NCBI GenBank assembly: GCA_900545325.1
Contig: UQZE01000028.1
Span: 1-18,118 of the forward strand
Origin: an uncultured Eubacteriales bacterium
Lineage (GTDB): Bacteria; Bacillota; Clostridia; Christensenellales; Borkfalkiaceae
Length of the DNA stretch: 18,118 bases
Reading direction: 5' to 3'
Positions 14,898 to 18,118 of the stretch are shown here, one piece after another. Numbering within the stretch: position 1 is the stretch's first letter; every line of letters starts with the position of its first letter. Both the position numbers and the translations under genes were made by a program. The notes below the pieces were generated by a model that did not search any database, was not told where the DNA came from, and saw only the letters and a program-made list of their open reading frames with translations.

Positions 14898-15989
14898 TCA
14901 GTAAATGTATTCGCGGACGATCTCCTGCATGTCGTCCATCTTTTTATATATGTCCGCGGCGAGCGTGAGCTGACAGCGCGCGCGGTCGAGATTGTGCCCG
15001 GGATAGCTTGTGGAAAAATATTCGTCGCCGTTTAAATAGTCGGTCAGAAAGCGAACGGCGAGTTCCACCGTCATGGTGTAAACGCCGAGCGAAAGGGTAT
15101 CCGCCTCGATATTGCTCACGCGGCCTTTGAGCGTGCCCGCGAATCCTCTTGTCAGCGCGCGGAACTTATCGAGATTGAAGTTCACCTTGTCGAGATCGGG
15201 TTCGTCCTCCGCCGCGTCGCTGCATATAAAGCGCGCCGCGTCCCCGAAGTCGTAAGCGATCAGCCCCGGCATCACGGTGTCGAGGTCGATGACCGCGAGC
15301 GCCTTTTTCGTTTCTTTGTCGAAAATGACGTTGTTGCTCTTGGTATCGTTATGCGTAACGTGCAGGGGGATTTCCTTGTCGGCCGCGAGCCGGGAAAGCC
15401 TGCACGCCAGCACTTCGTGCGCGCGGCAGGCGCCGATCTCGGCGGCGACCTTTTCCACCCTGTCCTCCGCGTCCACCATCACGGCTTCGTAAAACACGTC
15501 GTAACGGCGGCGGGTGTTGTGGAAATTCGGAATGGATACGTACAAAGAGGACGCGTCGTAGTCGATAAGCCAGCGCTGGAACTCCCCGAACGCCCTGCCG
15601 ACCTCCTCGATCACGTTTTCGTCCTCGGCCTCGTTATACACGTCCGCGTCGATAAAGCTGTAAGCGCGCCAGTAGTCGCCGTCCTCGTCCACGAGAAAGT
15701 TCTTCCCTTCCGCCGTCTTGGCGTAGCGCAGCACGCGGCGGTCGGGATCGATGCCCTTTTTTATCATTTTGGCGCGGATAAATTCGGTAACGCTGTCGAT
15801 ATTAGCCATGATCTTGTCGGGGCGTTTGAACACCGATCTGTTCACCCGCTGGACGAGGTATTTTTCCTCTTCTCCGCCGCGGTCGAACACCACCATGTAA
15901 GATTTATTGATTATGCCGTTGTTGATCTGCTCGCACGAACGGTATTTTCCCTCGATCTGAAATTTTTCGCAGATTTCCCTTAAAGTCAT
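14898..15989 (-). CDS. APH-fold sugar kinase, N-acetylhexosamine 1-kinase-like
   Basis: A 363-residue kinase of the aminoglycoside/choline phosphotransferase fold. The catalytic loop is 'HVTHNDTKSNNVIFD' (210-224) with His213-Asn214-Asp215, and the metal-binding segment is 'VIDLDTVMPGLIAYDFGDAARF' (233-254). The N-terminal 'INNGIINKSYMV' and 'YLVQRVNRSVFKRP' blocks and the 'DLDTVMPG' wording resemble NahK, which phosphorylates GlcNAc/GalNAc at C1 for salvage into UDP-sugars. AGGGAG precedes the ATG by 5 nt. The gene stands alone between two terminators. No mucin or hexosamine catabolic genes are adjacent, so the substrate may be another sugar. An antibiotic kinase is unlikely given the NahK-type motif but not excluded. 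Confidence 0.82.
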   Translation of the reverse strand: MTLREICEKFQIEGKYRSCEQINNGIINKSYMVVFDRGGEEEKYLVQRVNRSVFKRPDKIMANIDSVTEFIRAKMIKKGIDPDRRVLRYAKTAEGKNFLVDEDGDYWRAYSFIDADVYNEAEDENVIEEVGRAFGEFQRWLIDYDASSLYVSIPNFHNTRRRYDVFYEAVMVDAEDRVEKVAAEIGACRAHEVLACRLSRLAADKEIPLHVTHNDTKSNNVIFDKETKKALAVIDLDTVMPGLIAYDFGDAARFICSDAAEDEPDLDKVNFNLDKFRALTRGFAGTLKGRVSNIEADTLSLGVYTMTVELAVRFLTDYLNGDEYFSTSYPGHNLDRARCQLTLAADIYKKMDDMQEIVREYIY

Positions 15990-16001
15990 CTCTTCTCCCT
16001 T

Positions 16002-16032
16002 TTAAATAAATATGCCCGTTTTCACAGGCATA
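16002..16032 (-). terminator. Probable terminator after the BY-kinase gene
   Basis: On the - strand TATGCCTGT-GAAA-ACGGGCATA forms a 9-bp stem (one T-G wobble) closed by a GAAA tetraloop (stem ends 16011 and 16032), followed by TTTATTTAAA. The U-tract is interrupted, so readthrough into the sugar-kinase gene, for which I see no clear promoter, is likely. Confidence 0.7.
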
Positions 16033-16050
16033 CGTCGTTTGTTTTTTGGT

Positions 16051-16764
16051 TTACGAATTGAAAATATCGTAATAGGAATTGCCCTTGTAGCCGACCGATC
16101 TGCCGATCTTGGGATCGTACATCGTATACACCGCCCCGACGATGTTCGCGCCGCTCTTTTTGAGTTCCGCAATGGCCTCGCGCACCTGCGAGCGGTGCGT
16201 TTTGCCGTAGGCGACCAGAAACAGCGTTGCGTCCGTCAGCGGCGAAACGTGCAGATAGTTTGCCGACTGCAGCACGGGCGACATGTCGATCAGGACGATA
16301 TCGTATTCCTCGCGGAATTTTTTCAGCGTGTCGTGGAACTTTTCCGAAATGAGCACGAGCGAGGAGTTTGCGACCTTGCCGCCGCGCGGCAGCAAATCCA
16401 CGTTTTTGTACTGCGTACTCTGCACCACTTCGTCCAGCGCCGCCTGCCCGAGCATGTATTCGTTCAGGCCCTTTTCGTTGTTCACATTAAACAGTATATG
16501 CGACTTGGCTCTCAGAAAGTCAAGGTCTATGATGAGCACTTTCTTTTCGTTCATGCCGAGCAACACCGCGAGGTTGGCGATCACCGTAGTCTTGCACTCG
16601 CCCGCCACCGAACTTTCCACCTGCACGATCTTGTTTTTGCCGTTTTCGATCAGAAAGAGGATATTGTCTTTCAGCCTGCCGAAGCCTTCCAGTTTTTCGC
16701 CGTATTCCGCCTTATCGACGAATATGCCGTCGAATTCCGCGGTCGTCTTTTTCTTCTTAGCCAT
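16051..16764 (-). CDS. BY-kinase (CpsD/CapB-type bacterial tyrosine kinase)
   Basis: A 237-residue cytoplasmic P-loop kinase that autophosphorylates and regulates polysaccharide assembly with its Wzz/CpsC partner. Visible: Walker A 'SSVAGECKTT' (51-60), Walker A' 'VLIIDLDF' (76-83), Walker B 'IVLIDMSP' (156-163), and a short C-terminal tyrosine cluster 'GYKGNSYYDIF' with Tyr226, Tyr231 and Tyr232. Two departures from the usual pattern: Cys57 replaces the second Gly of GEGK, and the A' motif ends 'DLDFLRAK' rather than 'DxDLRxP'. I chose the ATG at 16764 over that at 16791, because the former overlaps the Wzz stop by 8 nt (ATGGCTAA), has AAAGG and GAGGAGG upstream, and removes a basic non-family extension. 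No phosphatase or glycosyltransferase gene follows. Confidence 0.88.
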   Translation of the reverse strand: MAKKKKTTAEFDGIFVDKAEYGEKLEGFGRLKDNILFLIENGKNKIVQVESSVAGECKTTVIANLAVLLGMNEKKVLIIDLDFLRAKSHILFNVNNEKGLNEYMLGQAALDEVVQSTQYKNVDLLPRGGKVANSSLVLISEKFHDTLKKFREEYDIVLIDMSPVLQSANYLHVSPLTDATLFLVAYGKTHRSQVREAIAELKKSGANIVGAVYTMYDPKIGRSVGYKGNSYYDIFNS

Positions 16765-17533
16765 TTTTGCCTTTGTCCTCCTCGCTGGCATTCATATCGC
16801 CCAGAAAGGCGAATACCTGCGTGCCCGTCGCGCGCTCGAGTTCTTCCTTTGTCTTGAGGGTATCGTCCAGAAGATATCTGAATAATACGACGAGCACGGC
16901 CACGATGATGCCGATAATGACCGCGAGCACGACAATCATTTTAGATCCGGAATTCATGACGCAGGGGATTTTCTGCAAATCTTCCGCCGTATCGATGGTA
17001 TCGACGAACGTGAGCGTCGTCATCATGCGCACGTAAACGGGGTTGCCCTTGGCGTCCACCGTTTCCACGATCTCTTTTTCCGCTTCCGAAACGGCCATGA
17101 CCTTGGCGCGGGCGAGATCGGGTTCTACGTCCGTATAGGATATATACAGAAAGTAATTGTTGCCCGATTCGTCGTAGGAAACCTTCACGCCGCTCTTTTT
17201 TATCTCGCCCGAGTTGGATTTTCCGTAAATTTCCTGCGCGAGCGAAAGCACGACCTCCTGCTTGCAGTATTCCGCGATGGTGGGAATCATTCTCGAAGTC
17301 GCCGTAAGGTCGTTATAAATGTTGTTGTCGTTTTCGTCGGAGACGTTTTTGCAGATGACGATCATGCTGCGCGTCGCGGTGTACGTCGTTTTGCGCGTGG
17401 TGGAATAGACCACGCCGACGATGGTCGCAATGACGATAATCGCCACGATCAGAAAGATGTTTGCGCGGATGATCAGCAAAAGCTGCCTGAACGTGATCCC
17501 CCCGCCGCCGGTATACTGATTGTTTTCTTCCAT
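16757..17533 (-). CDS. Wzz/CpsC-type chain-length regulator, BY-kinase activator
   Basis: A 258-residue polysaccharide co-polymerase. Two membrane helices (about 23-43 and 199-219) bracket an extracellular domain of about 155 residues, and the cytoplasmic tail 'LLDDTLKTKEELERATGTQVFAFLGD' carries the family's conserved end, which binds and activates the tyrosine kinase. GAGG lies about 7 nt before the ATG. It is the first gene of a two-gene operon with its kinase, as in Gram-positive cpsCD. The transcript begins with a leader containing alternative hairpins. The loop domain is on the short side but within the family range. Known members set exopolysaccharide or capsule chain length; the polymer here is unknown. 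Confidence 0.88.
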   Translation of the reverse strand: MEENNQYTGGGGITFRQLLLIIRANIFLIVAIIVIATIVGVVYSTTRKTTYTATRSMIVICKNVSDENDNNIYNDLTATSRMIPTIAEYCKQEVVLSLAQEIYGKSNSGEIKKSGVKVSYDESGNNYFLYISYTDVEPDLARAKVMAVSEAEKEIVETVDAKGNPVYVRMMTTLTFVDTIDTAEDLQKIPCVMNSGSKMIVVLAVIIGIIVAVLVVLFRYLLDDTLKTKEELERATGTQVFAFLGDMNASEEDKGKNG

Positions 17534-17550
17534 CTTAAGTCCTCATTCAT

Positions 17551-17600
17551 AAAAAGCCGTTCTTTTTGCAGAGCAAAAAGAAAACAAGGAGCCTTGTTTT
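17551..17600 (-). promoter_or_regulatory. Structured leader with overlapping hairpins, possible attenuator
   Basis: In transcript order: AAAACAAG/CTTGTTTT (17581-17600), running straight into a T-rich CTTTTT; then TCTTTTTGC/GCAAAAAGA (17561-17581), whose first arm is that T-run; then AAAAAG/CTTTTT (17551-17567), which reuses part of the same segment. The first hairpin plus its T-run resembles an intrinsic terminator, and the others compete for the same bases. No known riboswitch or peptide is evident. Confidence 0.5.
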
Positions 17601-17621
17601 CGATTATACTGCTGCCTTTAT

Positions 17622-17650
17622 AATATAACATATCTGATGTTAATTAACAA
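17622..17650 (-). promoter_or_regulatory. Promoter of the wzz/BY-kinase operon
   Basis: On the - strand TTGTTA (17645-17650), a 17-bp spacer ending TG-T, and TATATT (17622-17627). Predicted start near 17615, upstream of the hairpin cluster. A perfect TATAAT at 17603-17608 is an alternative -10 but has no good -35. Confidence 0.6.
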
Positions 17651-17701
17651 TTATTTTTTCGACATTTTTCGGCGGCTCCTCAAAAATATACATACGTATC
17701 A

Positions 17702-17727
17702 TAAAAAATATACCGCTTTTTCAGCGG
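17702..17727 (-). terminator. Terminator of the TM1266-family gene
   Basis: On the - strand CCGCT-GAAAA-AGCGG (17713-17727) overlaps the stop codon and is followed by TATATTTTTTAT. The stem is only 5 bp, so efficiency may be modest. Confidence 0.65.
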
Positions 17728-17960
17728 AAAAGAACCTTGCTCCGCACGCCTTCTATCATGCCGAGCTTGCCCGAAAGCGCGTTGATTTTTTCGGCCGCCG
17801 CGCTCATCACCACGCTGATAACCGCCGTTCCGCGGTCTTTGAAAGGTATGCCCAACCTGCCCACGATATATTCCCTGTATTCGTGGAGAAGTTCGTTCAC
17901 CCTGTCCGTTTTGTCGAAATCTTCCACGACGACGGCTACTACGCCGATCTTTTCTTCCAT
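17721..17960 (-). CDS. TM1266-family regulator of the iron-only hydrogenase system
   Basis: A 79-residue, ACT-like small protein. Its sequence follows the TM1266/hydrogenase-system regulator family closely: 'IGVVAVVVEDFDKTDRVNELLHEYREYIVGRLGIPFKDRG' then 'ISVVMSAAAEKINALSGKLGMIEGVRSKVLF'. Members lie near HydE/HydF/HydG maturation or hydrogenase genes, and a DNA-binding or ligand-sensing role is proposed but not well defined. AAGGAG precedes the ATG by 6 nt. It is a single-gene unit with its own promoter and terminator, divergent from a consensus promoter reading out of the window, where maturation or hydrogenase genes might lie. It suggests a hydrogen-metabolising anaerobe. Confidence 0.88.
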   Translation of the reverse strand: MEEKIGVVAVVVEDFDKTDRVNELLHEYREYIVGRLGIPFKDRGTAVISVVMSAAAEKINALSGKLGMIEGVRSKVLFR

Positions 17961-18008
17961 GCAAAACTCCTTCCCCGCATAAGGCGAGCAACGCCCTTTA
18001 CGAAGTCA

Positions 18009-18037
18009 ATTATAACATATAATTTTGTTTAAAACAA
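18009..18037 (-). promoter_or_regulatory. Promoter of the TM1266-family gene
   Basis: On the - strand TTGTTT (18032-18037), 17-bp spacer ending TG-T, perfect TATAAT (18009-18014). Predicted start near 18002, giving a ~42-nt leader with AAGGAG. Confidence 0.8.
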
Positions 18038-18066
18038 CTGTTTGTAATAACCTTTACGCGCTTGGC

Positions 18067-18094
18067 TTGACAAATTTCCGCCGCGCGGTATAAT
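18067..18094 (+). promoter_or_regulatory. Consensus promoter for a + strand gene beyond the window
   Basis: Perfect TTGACA (18067-18072) and perfect TATAAT (18089-18094) with a 16-bp GC-rich spacer. The window ends in AAGGCGG, possibly the start of a ribosome binding site. The gene it drives is outside the window. Confidence 0.88.
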
Positions 18095-18118
18095 AGATGT
18101 TAAGTTTCAACAAGGCGG

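Noticed and set aside
16765..16791. Earlier ATG for the BY-kinase
   Set aside because: No ribosome binding site precedes it, and it adds a basic segment unlike the family. The 8-nt stop/start overlap supports 16764.
1..18118. CRISPR arrays, tRNA or rRNA genes
   Set aside because: No regularly spaced direct repeats and no cloverleaf or rRNA-like sequence were noticed on either strand by eye; a covariance-model scan would be decisive.

Overview
The window looks like the left end of a metagenome-derived contig from an anaerobic, fermentative member of the Firmicutes (Clostridia). Evidence for this: strong AGGAGG-type ribosome binding sites, sigma-A-like promoters, an AddAB (not RecBCD) recombination pair, a capsule-type tyrosine kinase split into separate membrane and kinase proteins, and a TM1266-type regulator normally found with [FeFe]-hydrogenase systems. 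The first ten bases match the 3' end of an Illumina adapter, so position 1 is probably an assembly edge.

Layout: (1) 1-1440, a lower-GC accessory segment on the + strand: a small XRE-type regulator and a 353-residue protein with a PD-(D/E)XK-like nuclease motif, closed by a bidirectional terminator. (2) 1448-8636, a - strand addB-addA operon followed by a small three-helix membrane protein. addB has a promoter placed so close that its mRNA is probably leaderless. (3) 8688-9924, a divergent + strand gene for a secreted lipoprotein of unknown function. (4) 9928-10676, an AT-rich island bounded by ~43-bp imperfect inverted repeats, carrying one - strand gene for a cytidine/blasticidin-S-deaminase-like enzyme. 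(5) 10720-14760, a - strand operon with a good promoter: a flavin/Fe-S ene-reductase-like enzyme, then the large and small subunits of an aconitase-X-type dehydratase. (6) 14898-15989, a sugar-1-kinase-like (NahK/APH fold) protein on the - strand. (7) 16051-17533, a - strand pair of polysaccharide co-polymerase (Wzz/CpsC) and BY-kinase (CpsD) with a structured leader. (8) 17721-17960, a TM1266-family regulator on the - strand, divergent from a consensus promoter that drives a + strand gene beyond the window.

How the genes fit together: addAB is housekeeping break repair. The ene-reductase plus aconitase-X operon has the parts for dehydrating a hydroxy acid and reducing the resulting double bond, but the substrate cannot be read from the sequence. 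The Wzz/BY-kinase pair would control exopolysaccharide length but has no glycosyltransferases beside it. The two parts that look acquired are the regulator/nuclease pair at the contig edge and the inverted-repeat deaminase island. They share a similar palindromic element (15-35 and 10598-10618). No tRNA, rRNA, CRISPR array or transposase gene was seen.
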